Position numbers and translations under genes: made by a program | Source: Tritonibacter aquimaris | GTDB lineage: Bacteria; Pseudomonadota; Alphaproteobacteria; Rhodobacterales; Rhodobacteraceae | DNA: 64,000 nt | Reading direction: 5' to 3' | NCBI RefSeq assembly: GCF_009617595.1 | Contig: NZ_WIXK01000004.1 | Span: forward strand, 310,001-374,000 | Notes under the pieces: model-generated | Seen by the model: only the letters and a program-made list of their open reading frames with translations | Databases searched by the model: none | Told to the model about the DNA's origin: nothing | In this document: piece after piece, positions 17,862 through 26,515 of the stretch | How the letters are laid out: each line of letters begins with the position of its first letter | Numbering within the stretch: position 1 is the first letter of the stretch

Positions 17862-20216
17862 ATGCTATTCGGTCTTGATGGCGTCGAAATCGGCCTCATT
17901 ATCGTATTTTTCTGCCTTTTCGGAGGCATTCTATCAGGCTTTCCGGTGGCGTTTGCCATCGGCGGGGCAGGGATCATTTCATTTGGTATCATTGCCGCGC
18001 TTGATAGCGCGGGCCTGTTAATACACCAGGCGATCGATACCTCGAGCGATGTTTATCGCGAGCTGGTCAACACGGGCGTAAAGCCTGATGTGATATCAGT
18101 GTTTAGATACCCGGACTTGCCGCGTATTGCTGAACCTGTGTTTGTGCAAGGTTGGGAAGTTGCGCTTGATCGCAATGTTTCCTTCATTGTGAACCGCATC
18201 AACGAGCGTGTGCTTGCGGGTGCATCGATCGAAACCCTGCTTGCAGTTTTGATGTTTGTTCTGATGGGCATCACGCTGGAGCGGTCCAAGATCGCAAACG
18301 ATCTGCTGACCACAATGGCGCGTGTCTTTGGCCCGCTGCCTGGTGGTCTGGCGGTATCGATCGTGGTTGTTGGGGCGTTTCTTGCGGCGTCTACCGGTAT
18401 TGTGGGCGCAACCGTTGTGACCATGGGTCTGCTGGCGCTGCCAACCATGCTGCGCAACAACTACAGCCCCGAGCTCTCGACTGGTGTGATTGCGGCCTCT
18501 GGTACCTTGGGTCAGATCATTCCACCCTCAATCGTGATTGTTCTGCTCGGCACATTGGCGGGCGACCTTTACTCTACCGCGCAGGAATCCCGTGCGCGGG
18601 ATGCGGGCTGTACCGATGCGCTGACATATCTAGGTGAACCTGCTGTTGTATCCGTGGGCACGTTGTTCCAGGCCGCATTGCTGCCGGGTATCATGCTTGC
18701 GCTGCTTTATGCGGGCTACGCCTTTGTGTATGCGTTGCTCAACCCCGAAAAAGCACCTGCTGTCAGCCTTGATGGTGGCACCAATGAACCTGTGACCCGT
18801 GGTGAAGCTTTCACCTGGTATTTGGGTGTGCCAATTGCGCTGATCGTGGGCGTTGTTCTGCTGAGCTCGTTTGATATTGTCGGCAGCCAAAGCATTGTTG
18901 TCTCGAGCTTCTCTGAAGCAGGTGAGGGCGCATCACTGCGCACCAATGTTGCTGCGGAATGTAAGGCAGCGATGATCGAACTCCACGGTCAGGTGGCGTG
19001 GGATGCTGCGCTTGCAGAGCAGGCGGCACTGGATGCTGCGGGTGGCGTACAAGAAGCACGCCAACTGACAGTTGATGAAATCGCCGCAGCACGTGAGGCA
19101 AAAATTGCAAATGCGGCGCCGATTGGCTCGGGCATGGCTATCTTGATTGTGCTGTTGGGGCTTACACTGGCGATTGGTCGTGGTGTTGCGCCTTCGCGTG
19201 ATACCAAGCCGTTGATCGTTGGTGCCATTGGCCTGCTGTTGCTGGCGCTGGTGGATATCCTGCTGATCAAACCGACAACCTCGGCAAGTGGGACTGTGGC
19301 ATTGATGGCGATCCCTTCGGCGCTGGCAATCTATGGCGCGCGTGAGGCGGCAATTCGGTGTACCCATAACGATCTCATCCGTGTGGTGTTCCCACCGCTG
19401 GTTCTGATCATTGCGGTTCTGGGTTCAATCCTTGGCGGTATCACCAACCCAACCCCTGCTGCGGCACTGGGGGCAGGTGGCGCGCTTATGCTCGCGGCCT
19501 ACCGTCGTCTGCGCGAGGATGGGCAATCGGGTGCGATTATCCTTTGGGGCACACTGGCGATTGTCGTGTCGGTTCTGATCGGTGTGAACTTTGACCTACG
19601 TATCAACCAGGACAAGGTCAGTGCCGAGAGCTGGGCTGCGTTCTTTGTTGCCTATGCGTGCTACATGTATGCGCTGTTCAGCCTGCTTTATGGATGCTGG
19701 GTGCTGTTCAAAGGTGGCGTTCTGACGCCGGTAGTGCGTGAAACGGCCAAGGTGACCTCAATGGTGTTTACCATTTTGATCGGTTCGCAGCTGCTCAATC
19801 TGGTGGTGATCTCCTTTGGTGGGGAGCACTATATCCAGCAGTTCCTCAAGAGCTTTGACAATGAGCTGACGGTCTTCCTCATCGTGATGATCGTGTTGTT
19901 TGTGCTGGGCTTTGTGCTGGATTTCCTGGAGATCATCTACATCGTGATCCCGATCGTGGGGCCGGTGATCTACGGTGGATCGTTTGATCCCAAATGGGTC
20001 ACCATCATGATTGCGGTGAACCTGCAGACTTCCTTCCTGACGCCACCCTTTGGATTTGCGCTGTTCTATCTGCGCGGGGTTGCACCAAAAGAAGTCACCA
20101 CAGGCCATATCTACCGCGGGATCTTGCCCTTTGTGCTGATCCAGGTTGCGGGTCTGGGGATCCTCTGGCTGTTCCCGGCGATTGTGACCATTGTTCCGGC
20201 ACTGATCCCGAATTGA
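17862..20216 (+). CDS. dctM: TRAP transporter large permease subunit, enlarged DctM
   Basis: The 784-residue multi-spanning protein is nearly twice the usual DctM length (about 430). The N-terminal half carries the DctM core: GVEIGLIIVFFCLFGGILSG, LAVLMFVLMGITLERSKIA, LAASTGIVGATVVTMGLLAL and SGTLGQIIPPSIVIVLLGTL. The conserved C-terminal part resumes at about 640 with FTILIGSQLLNLVVIS, LGFVLDFLEIIYIVIPIVGP and NLQTSFLTPPFGFALFYLRG. The middle (about 340-630) is inserted: a soluble Ala/Glu-rich stretch (about 370-430) and several extra hydrophobic segments. A strong terminator follows. Function as the Na+-coupled importer is known for the family; the role of the insert is unknown. Confidence 0.92.
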   Translation: MLFGLDGVEIGLIIVFFCLFGGILSGFPVAFAIGGAGIISFGIIAALDSAGLLIHQAIDTSSDVYRELVNTGVKPDVISVFRYPDLPRIAEPVFVQGWEVALDRNVSFIVNRINERVLAGASIETLLAVLMFVLMGITLERSKIANDLLTTMARVFGPLPGGLAVSIVVVGAFLAASTGIVGATVVTMGLLALPTMLRNNYSPELSTGVIAASGTLGQIIPPSIVIVLLGTLAGDLYSTAQESRARDAGCTDALTYLGEPAVVSVGTLFQAALLPGIMLALLYAGYAFVYALLNPEKAPAVSLDGGTNEPVTRGEAFTWYLGVPIALIVGVVLLSSFDIVGSQSIVVSSFSEAGEGASLRTNVAAECKAAMIELHGQVAWDAALAEQAALDAAGGVQEARQLTVDEIAAAREAKIANAAPIGSGMAILIVLLGLTLAIGRGVAPSRDTKPLIVGAIGLLLLALVDILLIKPTTSASGTVALMAIPSALAIYGAREAAIRCTHNDLIRVVFPPLVLIIAVLGSILGGITNPTPAAALGAGGALMLAAYRRLREDGQSGAIILWGTLAIVVSVLIGVNFDLRINQDKVSAESWAAFFVAYACYMYALFSLLYGCWVLFKGGVLTPVVRETAKVTSMVFTILIGSQLLNLVVISFGGEHYIQQFLKSFDNELTVFLIVMIVLFVLGFVLDFLEIIYIVIPIVGPVIYGGSFDPKWVTIMIAVNLQTSFLTPPFGFALFYLRGVAPKEVTTGHIYRGILPFVLIQVAGLGILWLFPAIVTIVPALIPN

Positions 20217-20240
20217 TGGATCACCCATTTAAATCAACAG

Positions 20241-20268
20241 AAAAAGGGGCCTGCTGGGCCCCTTTTTT
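20241..20268. terminator. Rho-independent terminator after dctM
   Basis: AAAAAGGGGCC and GGCCCCTTTTTT form an 11-bp stem with a TGCTG loop; T tracts occur on both strands. It ends the TRAP operon and overlaps by two bases the stop of the convergent VOC gene at 20267, for which it also serves. Confidence 0.92.
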
Positions 20269-20665
20269 ACTGCGCTGATTTCAGTTCCAGTAGATCCCAG
20301 CGGTTGCCAAATGGATCGCGCCAGACAGCAACGGTGCCATAGGGTTCCTGTCGCGGCTGTTCTTCGAAGATGATCCCTTGCGAAAGCATCTCTTCATAAT
20401 CGCGCTGAAAATCATCGGTTGTCAGAAACAAGCCAACACGGCCACCAAATTGCGCACCAATTGCGGCACGTTGCTGCGGTGTTGTGGCTCTCGCAAGGAT
20501 CAAACCCCCAACGCTAGAACCCGGAGGCAGGATGCGGACCCAGCGTTTGTGGCCCTGATCTACATCTTCAGCCAGGCTCCAGCCGAGCTTGCCGCAATAA
20601 AACGCTATGGCTTGATCGTAGTCCGGGACAATCAACGCCACCGCATGCAGCGTTTGGCGCGTCAC
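20267..20665 (-). CDS. VOC-superfamily protein
   Basis: The 132-residue protein has the glyoxalase-like fold: [56 protein letters not shown] and [20 protein letters not shown]. The C-terminal strand with [11 protein letters not shown] is typical of small VOC proteins, with the Glu as metal ligand. The start is GTG at 20665, in a GTGA overlap with the bpt stop codon, so translation is coupled to bpt. A longer open frame upstream is the antiparallel reading of the bpt 3' end and is not used. The substrate is unknown. Confidence 0.82.
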   Translation of the reverse strand: MTRQTLHAVALIVPDYDQAIAFYCGKLGWSLAEDVDQGHKRWVRILPPGSSVGGLILARATTPQQRAAIGAQFGGRVGLFLTTDDFQRDYEEMLSQGIIFEEQPRQEPYGTVAVWRDPFGNRWDLLELKSAQ

Positions 20666-21477
20666 TTCTCTGTCGAGGCAGGCAGCTGAATGTTGGCAAC
20701 CTGTTCCGAGATCGGATCGCGCGTGTAGGGCTGATCCGTTGCCTGAACGTCTTCGGGATTGTCCAGCGGCCGCCATTCGCCCTGATTGTAAATCTCGAGC
20801 CCAGAGAATTTGGCCTTATATCCCATTTTCTCACTGCCGGGCACCCAATAGCCAAGATAGATATAGGGCAGGCCTGCATCGCGGGCGATGTCGACGTGAT
20901 CCAGGATCATAAATGTCCCAAGTGAATCGGACATGAGGCTGGGTTCATAAAAGGAATAGACCATGCTCAGCCCATCCTCGAGCACATCCGTCAGGGATAC
21001 AGCCGTCAGTGCATTGGTCTGTTCATTGAGATATTCGATGACCCGGCTGCGCACCGGGGTCTCTTCGATCATGGCGGCGTATTCAAACACATCCATATCG
21101 GCCATGCCGCCATCGGCGTGACGCCCATCCAGATAGCGGCGGAACAGATCAAATTGATCCTCGGTGGCCCAAGGAGAAGTTGCGCGCCGGATCAGATGTG
21201 AGTTGCGTTTCAGCGTGCGTTTCTGGCTGCGCGACGGTTTGAACTTTGCCACATTGATCCGCGCCGACATGCAGGCCGAACAATCCGAGCACGATGGGCG
21301 ATAGAGCACATTCTGCGATCGTCGGAAGCCTTGAAGCGACAATGAGTTGTTGAGCTGTTCAACCCCGTCACCCTGCAATGCGGTAAAAAGCTTCCGCTCC
21401 ATGCGCCCGTTCAGATAGGGGCAGGGCTGCGGAGCCGTGACATAGAATTGCGGAGCAATTGGAAGAGAATGACGCAT
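20662..21477 (-). CDS. bpt: Bacterial leucyl/aminoacyl-tRNA-protein transferase (Bpt, ATE family)
   Basis: The 271-residue cytoplasmic enzyme transfers an amino acid (leucine in characterised bacterial members) from tRNA to N-terminal Asp or Glu, marking proteins for ClpAP through the N-degron route. Visible ATE features are the N-terminal cysteine cluster [13 protein letters not shown] and [17 protein letters not shown], then [13 protein letters not shown]. The C-terminal GNAT-like part reads [36 protein letters not shown] and [15 protein letters not shown]. The length matches the family. It is the first gene of a two-gene unit with the VOC protein. Confidence 0.95.
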   Translation of the reverse strand: MRHSLPIAPQFYVTAPQPCPYLNGRMERKLFTALQGDGVEQLNNSLSLQGFRRSQNVLYRPSCSDCSACMSARINVAKFKPSRSQKRTLKRNSHLIRRATSPWATEDQFDLFRRYLDGRHADGGMADMDVFEYAAMIEETPVRSRVIEYLNEQTNALTAVSLTDVLEDGLSMVYSFYEPSLMSDSLGTFMILDHVDIARDAGLPYIYLGYWVPGSEKMGYKAKFSGLEIYNQGEWRPLDNPEDVQATDQPYTRDPISEQVANIQLPASTEK

Positions 21478-21579
21478 ACAGTTAGTTTTACATCCAAAGC
21501 GGCGAGACGATAGTCAAAATGATAGCAAGGCAATCACATTCCGCCAAGCTGCCGCGCGTAATAATGGTTTACGGCCGTT

Positions 21580-22011
21580 TCACGCTCTTCGGTTGAGCAT
21601 TACGGTGCCGGTAAACATATCTGCGATCCCCTGACCCTGCGCGTTGGTCAACATCAACACAATCGAGATGCACTGGATTGGGAAAAACGCAAAGGAAACG
21701 GAATAGGCCAGCGTGTGTAAAACCGCCTGCGGCAGCGTGAGGCGCGCCCCAGAAAAGTCGCGCAGCTCAATCCCGGCAAACCGCATACCCCAGGTCGCAG
21801 ACCCATTGGCAAGGGTCACGATCCGGTAACAAAACCCAATGATCAAGAACAGAAAACCAATAAAGAACAGTCCTATAAAGGCCGTAAATACCACTACGGC
21901 AGCACAGAGCGCGCAGATCACCAGCCCGTCAACAATCCAGGCAAACAGGCGTTTGGCCGGGACCGAGGTGTAAAACTCGGGCGCATAATCGGGGTTGGGC
22001 AGCTGGTTCAT
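21580..22011 (-). CDS. RDD-family membrane protein
   Basis: The 143-residue integral membrane protein has the RDD signature near the start: KRLFAWIVDGLVICALCAAV. Further hydrophobic segments are VVFTAFIGLFFIGFLFLIIG and YSVSFAFFPIQCISIVLML, with the linker ANGSATWGMRFAGIELRDFS typical of the family. Some RDD proteins act as cation/proton exchangers, but most have no known role, so no function is assigned. It lies between bpt and the DUF2852 gene, all on the minus strand. Confidence 0.85.
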   Translation of the reverse strand: MNQLPNPDYAPEFYTSVPAKRLFAWIVDGLVICALCAAVVVFTAFIGLFFIGFLFLIIGFCYRIVTLANGSATWGMRFAGIELRDFSGARLTLPQAVLHTLAYSVSFAFFPIQCISIVLMLTNAQGQGIADMFTGTVMLNRRA

Positions 22012-22079
22012 AATGGGGTGGTCTCATCTATGGAATTCGGGTGCAATGGCCCCCGACGGATGTGCCGGAGGCTTGAAGG

Positions 22080-22520
22080 TTATACCGAGGTTTCGGGCTC
22101 TGCGTCAGCTGTTTCTTTGGCTGCACGTTTGGAACGATCATCCATGAATTGGTCGAACTCGGCCTTGTCTTTTGCATCGCGCAGACGCTGCAAGAAGGCT
22201 TCAAAATCGTCTTGTTCTTGCTCCAGACGGTTCAGAGTCTCTGTTTTGTAAGCGTCAAAAGCGCTGTTGCCACTGCTGCGAGCGCCAAAACGGGCGTGGG
22301 AATGGCTGCGCTTGCTGCGACGGCAGGATGATGTGAACATGCGTTTGCTCCAGATCATGTAAAACAGAAGGGCCAGGCCAATCGGCCAGAAGAAGACAAA
22401 GCCCAGGACCATAGCGGCGATCCAAGCGCCCTTGCCTTTGTGGTCGAGCCAGGCTTCGCAGCGGCTAAACCACCCTTGGCCGGTCGCATAGGGGGCAGAG
22501 GTGGAAACGGTGGTCATCAT
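22080..22520 (-). CDS. DUF2852 family protein
   Basis: The 146-residue protein has one hydrophobic segment (about 30-60, AAMVLGFVFFWPIGLALLFY) followed by MIWSKRMF, a serine/arginine-rich stretch (SSCRRSKRSHSHARFGARSS) and a coiled-coil-like charged tail (RLEQEQDDFEAFLQRLRDAK, then DKAEFDQFMDDR). This is the layout of DUF2852 proteins of alphaproteobacteria, of unknown function. The start at 22520 follows a GGAG site; the open frame reaches further upstream to 22598 but without a ribosome-binding site. The downstream neighbour on the same strand is the RDD gene. Confidence 0.8.
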   Translation of the reverse strand: MMTTVSTSAPYATGQGWFSRCEAWLDHKGKGAWIAAMVLGFVFFWPIGLALLFYMIWSKRMFTSSCRRSKRSHSHARFGARSSGNSAFDAYKTETLNRLEQEQDDFEAFLQRLRDAKDKAEFDQFMDDRSKRAAKETADAEPETSV

Positions 22521-22645
22521 GTTCTCCAGGTTAGAGGGAATGTAAATTTCATTCACATTACGTGATAGTGATATCGGGAGCGGGAGAACTGCTTTCAAGA
22601 GGGAATGTGAAAAGTTTTTACATTGGGCCGCCGCATGGCCAAACG

Positions 22646-22677
22646 AAAAGAACGGCCCACGCGGCGGGGCCGTTCTT
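22646..22677 (-). terminator. Rho-independent terminator after the hydrolase gene
   Basis: On the minus strand AAAGAACGGCCC and GGGCCGTTCTTTT form a 12-bp stem around an 8-base GC loop, ending in TTTT. It lies 22 bases beyond the stop of the alpha/beta hydrolase gene. Confidence 0.8.
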
Positions 22678-22698
22678 TAAACGCGTCTATTCAGTTGG

Positions 22699-23460
22699 TT
22701 AAGCAGAGAGGAATGCGCGCGCAGCTGCTTCAAATTCGCGCGGCTTCTCCGCATGGAGCCAATGGCCTGCGCCGGGAATTTTGGCAAACTTAGCTTGTGG
22801 GAACAGGGATTTGATCTGTGGTCGGTACTCAGGCTTCACATAGTCTGAATTAGCGCCTGACAGAAACAGCGCGGGGCCTTCGAATGTGGCATCCACCCCG
22901 TCGGGAAAGGCCAAAACATTTGGCATCTGATGTTCCAGCGCGTCGAGATTGAGCCGCCACCGCTTGCTTTTGATATCAAGCGACTGGGTGAAAAAGCTTT
23001 GCAGCGCCGCATCTACCCCGGCTGCCCCCAGCTGTTCTTCGGCCTGTGAGCGGCGCTCTAGAGTGTCCAGATCAACCGTGCGCATGGCTTTGATGAATTG
23101 GTTCTGGTCATGGCCGTAGCTTACGGGCGCAATGTCGGCAACCAGCAGGCGGCGCACTGTGCCGGGATGGTTCAGGGCCAGCATCATCGCGGCCTTGCCA
23201 CCCATAGAATGGCCGATCACATCCATCTGCCCACCATGGGCCTGAACCACTTCATCCAGGTCTTCGGCCATTGCCGGGTAGGTGTGAATGTCGTGCCAGG
23301 GGCTTTGGCCGTGGTTGCGCAGATCGACCGCAATGACCTGACGGCTGTCAGACAGGCGTTTGGCGATAACGCCCCAATTGCGCGCCGAGCCATAAAGCCC
23401 ATGCACAATCATCAGCGGTGGTAGGTCGGTGGCGGTGCCATGAAGGATCGTGTTCAACAT
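22699..23460 (-). CDS. Alpha/beta-fold hydrolase (YbfF-like esterase)
   Basis: The 253-residue protein is an alpha/beta hydrolase of the YbfF/ABHD11 type. Visible are the oxyanion motif LMIVHGLYGSARNWG, VIAVDLRNHGQSPW, the nucleophile elbow VIGHSMGGKAAMM with catalytic Ser (about 98), the acid in LFLSGANSDYV and the His in IPGAGHWLHAEKP. The natural ester or thioester substrate is not known. The ATG at 23460 is chosen as it opens with the conserved LNTILHG strand; an ATG at 23502 with no better ribosome-binding site is the alternative. The divergent small gene starts 100 bases away. Confidence 0.9.
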   Translation of the reverse strand: MLNTILHGTATDLPPLMIVHGLYGSARNWGVIAKRLSDSRQVIAVDLRNHGQSPWHDIHTYPAMAEDLDEVVQAHGGQMDVIGHSMGGKAAMMLALNHPGTVRRLLVADIAPVSYGHDQNQFIKAMRTVDLDTLERRSQAEEQLGAAGVDAALQSFFTQSLDIKSKRWRLNLDALEHQMPNVLAFPDGVDATFEGPALFLSGANSDYVKPEYRPQIKSLFPQAKFAKIPGAGHWLHAEKPREFEAAARAFLSA

Positions 23461-23559
23461 GTCTGTTTGATAGCGCTGCGGGCGCAGGTATGCCAGAGCC
23501 ATTGAGCGTTGCGCCGCGCTTTGCTAAGACTATCTGTGATTGCAGCTGGAGGTAGGGGA

Positions 23560-23925
23560 ATGGCGCAGGATCTTGTTGCGGACATCGAAGAGCTACATGC
23601 GCTGCTGCGTTCCCGCGAAGGGGGGCGTGGAGATTTTGCCACTGTGCTGCACAAACGCCGCCGCCAATTGCCACGCCGCGTGTTTCGTCAGGGTCTGAAA
23701 CTCGCTGCGGCCTTGCCGATGCTGCAGCATCCCAAACTGCATGTTTTGGTGGATGAACGTCCTTTGCGCCGTGCAGCAGATGATATGCGCCGTCATTTGA
23801 AAAGCATCAATGTGGTGGATCGCCGGGTTGGGCGTGTGCTCAATGTTCTTGGAACGGTCGCCTTTTCGCTGCTTGTGGTGCTGGTGATGCTGGTGACCGT
23901 ATTGAAACTGCGCGGTTTTCTCTAA
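23560..23925 (+). CDS. Small single-pass membrane protein, unknown function
   Basis: The 121-residue protein is not recognised. It is rich in Arg and Leu (LHALLRSREGGRGDFATVLH, then KRRRQLPRRVF), with a basic DDMRRHLKSINVVDRRVGRV segment and a C-terminal membrane helix (about 92-115, TVAFSLLVVLVMLVTVLKLR) that would leave most of the chain in the cytoplasm. The ATG at 23560 follows GGAGGT 6-9 bases ahead, which decides it over the earlier ATG at 23509. It stands alone, divergent from the hydrolase and convergent with the DUF817 gene. It looks real because of its strong ribosome-binding site and balanced composition. Confidence 0.6.
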   Translation: MAQDLVADIEELHALLRSREGGRGDFATVLHKRRRQLPRRVFRQGLKLAAALPMLQHPKLHVLVDERPLRRAADDMRRHLKSINVVDRRVGRVLNVLGTVAFSLLVVLVMLVTVLKLRGFL

Positions 23926-23949
23926 GCCAGAGGCGAAGCGCTCCCGCGC

Positions 23950-24001
23950 CTTTTGGATTGGTCCAAAAGCCTTGGGCCCGGCAGCGCGCCTGCGGCGCGC
24001 T
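23950..24001. repeat. Tandem stem-loops in intergenic region
   Basis: Two perfect hairpins lie side by side: CTTTTGGA-TTGG-TCCAAAAG (23950-23969) and AGCGCGCC-TGC-GGCGCGCT (23983-24001), joined by CCTTGGGCCCGGC. They sit between two convergent genes (stops at 23925 and 24062) with no T tract. The layout suggests an interspersed intergenic element or a transcript-end structure; its copy number in the genome cannot be seen here. Confidence 0.5.
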
Positions 24002-24061
24002 GATGCGCGTGCTGCGATCGTCGTGATGATGTCTGCACCGGGTGAAGGCTTTTCAGCCGGG

Positions 24062-24937
24062 TCAGCGCATCGCGGCTTTTGCATTGGTTGTGTGCATTTC
24101 TGGGGCACTTAGAGCTTCGCGGAACACCAAGGTGACAGTTGCAAAGCTCACATAGAGCAGGAGGTACCAGGACCCCATTTTGGCAAGGCTGACCCAGGTT
24201 TCAACGGATTGCCCGGTATAGAGCCAGGTTTTGGTGCCGGTTCCAATGTTTTCCGCGACCCAGAGAAAAAAGCTCGACAGAAAAGCTGCCAAAGGCAGTG
24301 GCATCCAATAGGTTTGGGTTCCGATGCTGAACCAGATGCGGGTGCGCAGAAAAAGCAGCACAGTGGCGGCAAATAGGAACAGGCGCAGATCTGGCAGGAA
24401 GTGATGGGCAAAGAAATTACCATAGATCGCCAGGGCCAGCACAAGGGTCAGCCAATAGGGCGGGTAGGGGGCAAAGCGCATGTCAAACAGCCGGATCACC
24501 CGTGCCATGAAGGAGCCAACCGAAGCATACATAAAGCCGGAAAACAGTGGCACCGCCCAGAGTTTGATCACCCCAGCGCCCGGATAGCTCCAGGAGCCCA
24601 TGTGGACCTTAAAGATCTCCATTGCGGTGCCGGTGAGATGAAACAGGAAGATTACCCGCACTTCGCGCCAGCTCTCCATACCAGTCAAAAGCAGAAACAC
24701 CTGCAACAAAAGCGCATAGATCAAAAGCGCATCATAACGTGCAATTGCCCAGCTATCCTGCCAGATGAGATCGGTGACAATAAGGCCAGCCAAAAGCAAT
24801 ATGCCAAATATCGCGGCCCAACCCTGTTTCAGCACAAACATCACAAATTCAGCGACATAGAAAGGAAGCTGTGCACGCATCCAATCGCCAAGCCTGCGTT
24901 CAAGACGCTGGGTGCGGTTTCGGTTTTGAAGTGTCAT
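24062..24937 (-). CDS. DUF817 family integral membrane protein
   Basis: The 291-residue protein has about eight hydrophobic segments, including WAAIFGILLLAGLIVTDLIW, YALLLQVFLLLTGMESWREV, FLFHLTGTAMEIFKVHMGSW, and MPLPLAAFLSSFFLWVAENI. The motif TAMEIFKVHMGSWSYP is characteristic of the DUF817 family, whose function is unknown. The ATG at 24937 is preferred to a TTG four codons earlier. It is convergent with the small membrane protein at 23560-23925 and lies about 100 bases downstream of glyA in the same direction, but a terminator separates the two. Confidence 0.85.
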   Translation of the reverse strand: MTLQNRNRTQRLERRLGDWMRAQLPFYVAEFVMFVLKQGWAAIFGILLLAGLIVTDLIWQDSWAIARYDALLIYALLLQVFLLLTGMESWREVRVIFLFHLTGTAMEIFKVHMGSWSYPGAGVIKLWAVPLFSGFMYASVGSFMARVIRLFDMRFAPYPPYWLTLVLALAIYGNFFAHHFLPDLRLFLFAATVLLFLRTRIWFSIGTQTYWMPLPLAAFLSSFFLWVAENIGTGTKTWLYTGQSVETWVSLAKMGSWYLLLYVSFATVTLVFREALSAPEMHTTNAKAAMR

Positions 24938-24977
24938 TTCAAAGCTCAAAATTCATAAAACTATTGCCGTAGCATAG

Positions 24978-25007
24978 AAAAACCGCCGCCCTTGAAAAGG
25001 GCGACGG
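24978..25007 (-). terminator. Rho-independent terminator after glyA
   Basis: On the minus strand CCGTCGCCCTT and AAGGGCGGCGG form an 11-bp stem with one mismatch and a TTC loop, followed by TTTTT. It begins 28 bases after the glyA stop codon. Confidence 0.88.
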
Positions 25008-25034
25008 CGTCAAAAGATCAAAAGACCTGGTGTT

Positions 25035-26327
25035 TTAGTGGTTCGGGTACAGCGGGAAACGACCGCAAAGGTCGGCCACTTTGCCGCGCACGGCTTCTTC
25101 GACCTCGGCGTTGCCATCTTCGCCGTTGGCAGCAAGGCCATCAACAACTTCAACGATCAGGCGCGCGATTTCGCGGAACTCTTCTTCACCAAAGCCACGG
25201 GTTGTGCCCGCAGGTGTGCCCAGACGGATGCCCGAGGTTACGGTGGGCTTTTCCGGGTCAAACGGGATGCCGTTTTTGTTGGTGGTGATATGGGCGCGAC
25301 CCAGTGCTTTGTCGACGATATTGCCGGTCACTTTCTTCGGGCGCAGGTCCACGAGCATCACGTGGGTGTCGGTGCCGCCGGTGACGATGTCGAGGCCACC
25401 TTTCATCAGCTCATCTGACAGAGCAACAGCGTTTGCACGCACTTGCTTTTGGTAGGATTTGAACTCAGGCTTCAGCGCTTCGCCAAAGGCTGCCGCTTTG
25501 CCAGCGATCACATGCATCAGCGGACCACCCTGAATACCTGGGAAGATCGCAGAGTTGATCTTTTTCGCCAGATCCGGGTTGTTGGTCAGGATCATGCCGC
25601 CGCGTGGGCCACGCAGGGTCTTGTGGGTGGTGGTGGTGGCAACATCCGCATAGGGGAACGGCGAGGGGTGCTCACCCGCGGCAACCAGACCGGCAAAGTG
25701 TGCCATGTCGACCATCAGGAACGCGCCAACGCTGTCTGCGATTTTGCGGAACTTGGCAAAATCGATCTGACGCGGGATCGCGGAGCCACCTGCGATGATC
25801 AGTTTTGGCTGATGCTCGGTCGCCAGTGCCTGAACTTCATCATAGTCGATCAGGTTGTCTTGCTTGCGTACACCGTATTGAACAGCGTTGAACCATTTGC
25901 CGGATTGGTTCGGCGCGGCACCGTGGGTCAGGTGACCACCGGACGCGAGGTTCATGCCGAGGATGGTGTCGCCGGGCTGGATCATCGCCTGGAACGCACC
26001 TTGGTTGGCCTGCGAGCCGGAGTTCGGCTGAACGTTGGCAAATTCACAGCCGAACAGTTCTTTTGCGCGGTCAATTGCAAGGTTTTCTGCAACATCTACG
26101 TGCTGGCAACCACCATAGTAACGACGGCCAGGATAGCCTTCGGCGTATTTGTTGGTAAGCACAGAACCCTGCGCTTCCATTACGGCGGCAGAGACGATGT
26201 TCTCGGATGCAATCAGTTCGATCTCATCACGCTGGCGGCCCAGCTCATCTGTGATGGCACCAAAAAGTTCGGGATCGCGCTCGGAGAGGGCTTGGGTGAA
26301 GAAACCGGGATCACGGGTGGTGGTCAT
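25035..26327 (-). CDS. glyA: Serine hydroxymethyltransferase
   Basis: The 430-residue PLP enzyme interconverts serine and glycine with transfer of a one-carbon unit to tetrahydrofolate. Recognisable are [58 protein letters not shown] and the PLP lysine in [16 protein letters not shown] (about 235), then [15 protein letters not shown]. The ATG at 26327 follows GGAG; a frame upstream to 26492 has no family similarity. The 188-base gap to the divergent nadK holds a GTTTCC/GGAAAC palindrome. No known glycine or tetrahydrofolate riboswitch pattern was recognised there. Confidence 0.97.
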   Translation of the reverse strand: MTTTRDPGFFTQALSERDPELFGAITDELGRQRDEIELIASENIVSAAVMEAQGSVLTNKYAEGYPGRRYYGGCQHVDVAENLAIDRAKELFGCEFANVQPNSGSQANQGAFQAMIQPGDTILGMNLASGGHLTHGAAPNQSGKWFNAVQYGVRKQDNLIDYDEVQALATEHQPKLIIAGGSAIPRQIDFAKFRKIADSVGAFLMVDMAHFAGLVAAGEHPSPFPYADVATTTTHKTLRGPRGGMILTNNPDLAKKINSAIFPGIQGGPLMHVIAGKAAAFGEALKPEFKSYQKQVRANAVALSDELMKGGLDIVTGGTDTHVMLVDLRPKKVTGNIVDKALGRAHITTNKNGIPFDPEKPTVTSGIRLGTPAGTTRGFGEEEFREIARLIVEVVDGLAANGEDGNAEVEEAVRGKVADLCGRFPLYPNH

Positions 26328-26363
26328 GTTTGCTCCGTCTGGCTGGAGAAGTGAATATGACAT

Positions 26364-26379
26364 GTTTCCTATCGGAAAC
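26364..26379. promoter_or_regulatory. 6-4-6 palindrome in the glyA leader, candidate operator
   Basis: GTTTCC-TATC-GGAAAC lies 37-52 bases ahead of the glyA ATG. It could be an operator in DNA or a short hairpin in the glyA leader RNA. The symmetry is seen; its function is unknown. Confidence 0.35.
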
Positions 26380-26515
26380 TTGCCTGTAATGGAAGAATGT
26401 AAAGCGACATTTTGGTATTTCCCAGCGGCATCCCGGTGCAATGGCTGGTGTTTGTTGAAAAGCTGTGATTGTTTTGGAACCAAACGTAACATACCGGAAA
26501 CAGAGGTCTGCCCCC

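Noticed and set aside
22050-22075. GC-rich imperfect hairpin between the RDD and DUF2852 genes
   Set aside because: Mismatched stem and no T tract; not enough to call.
25443-26354. 303-codon open frame antisense to glyA
   Set aside because: Shadow of a well-conserved gene.
26328-26515. Glycine or tetrahydrofolate riboswitch ahead of glyA
   Set aside because: None of the conserved core sequences could be recognised by eye; only the palindrome is reported.
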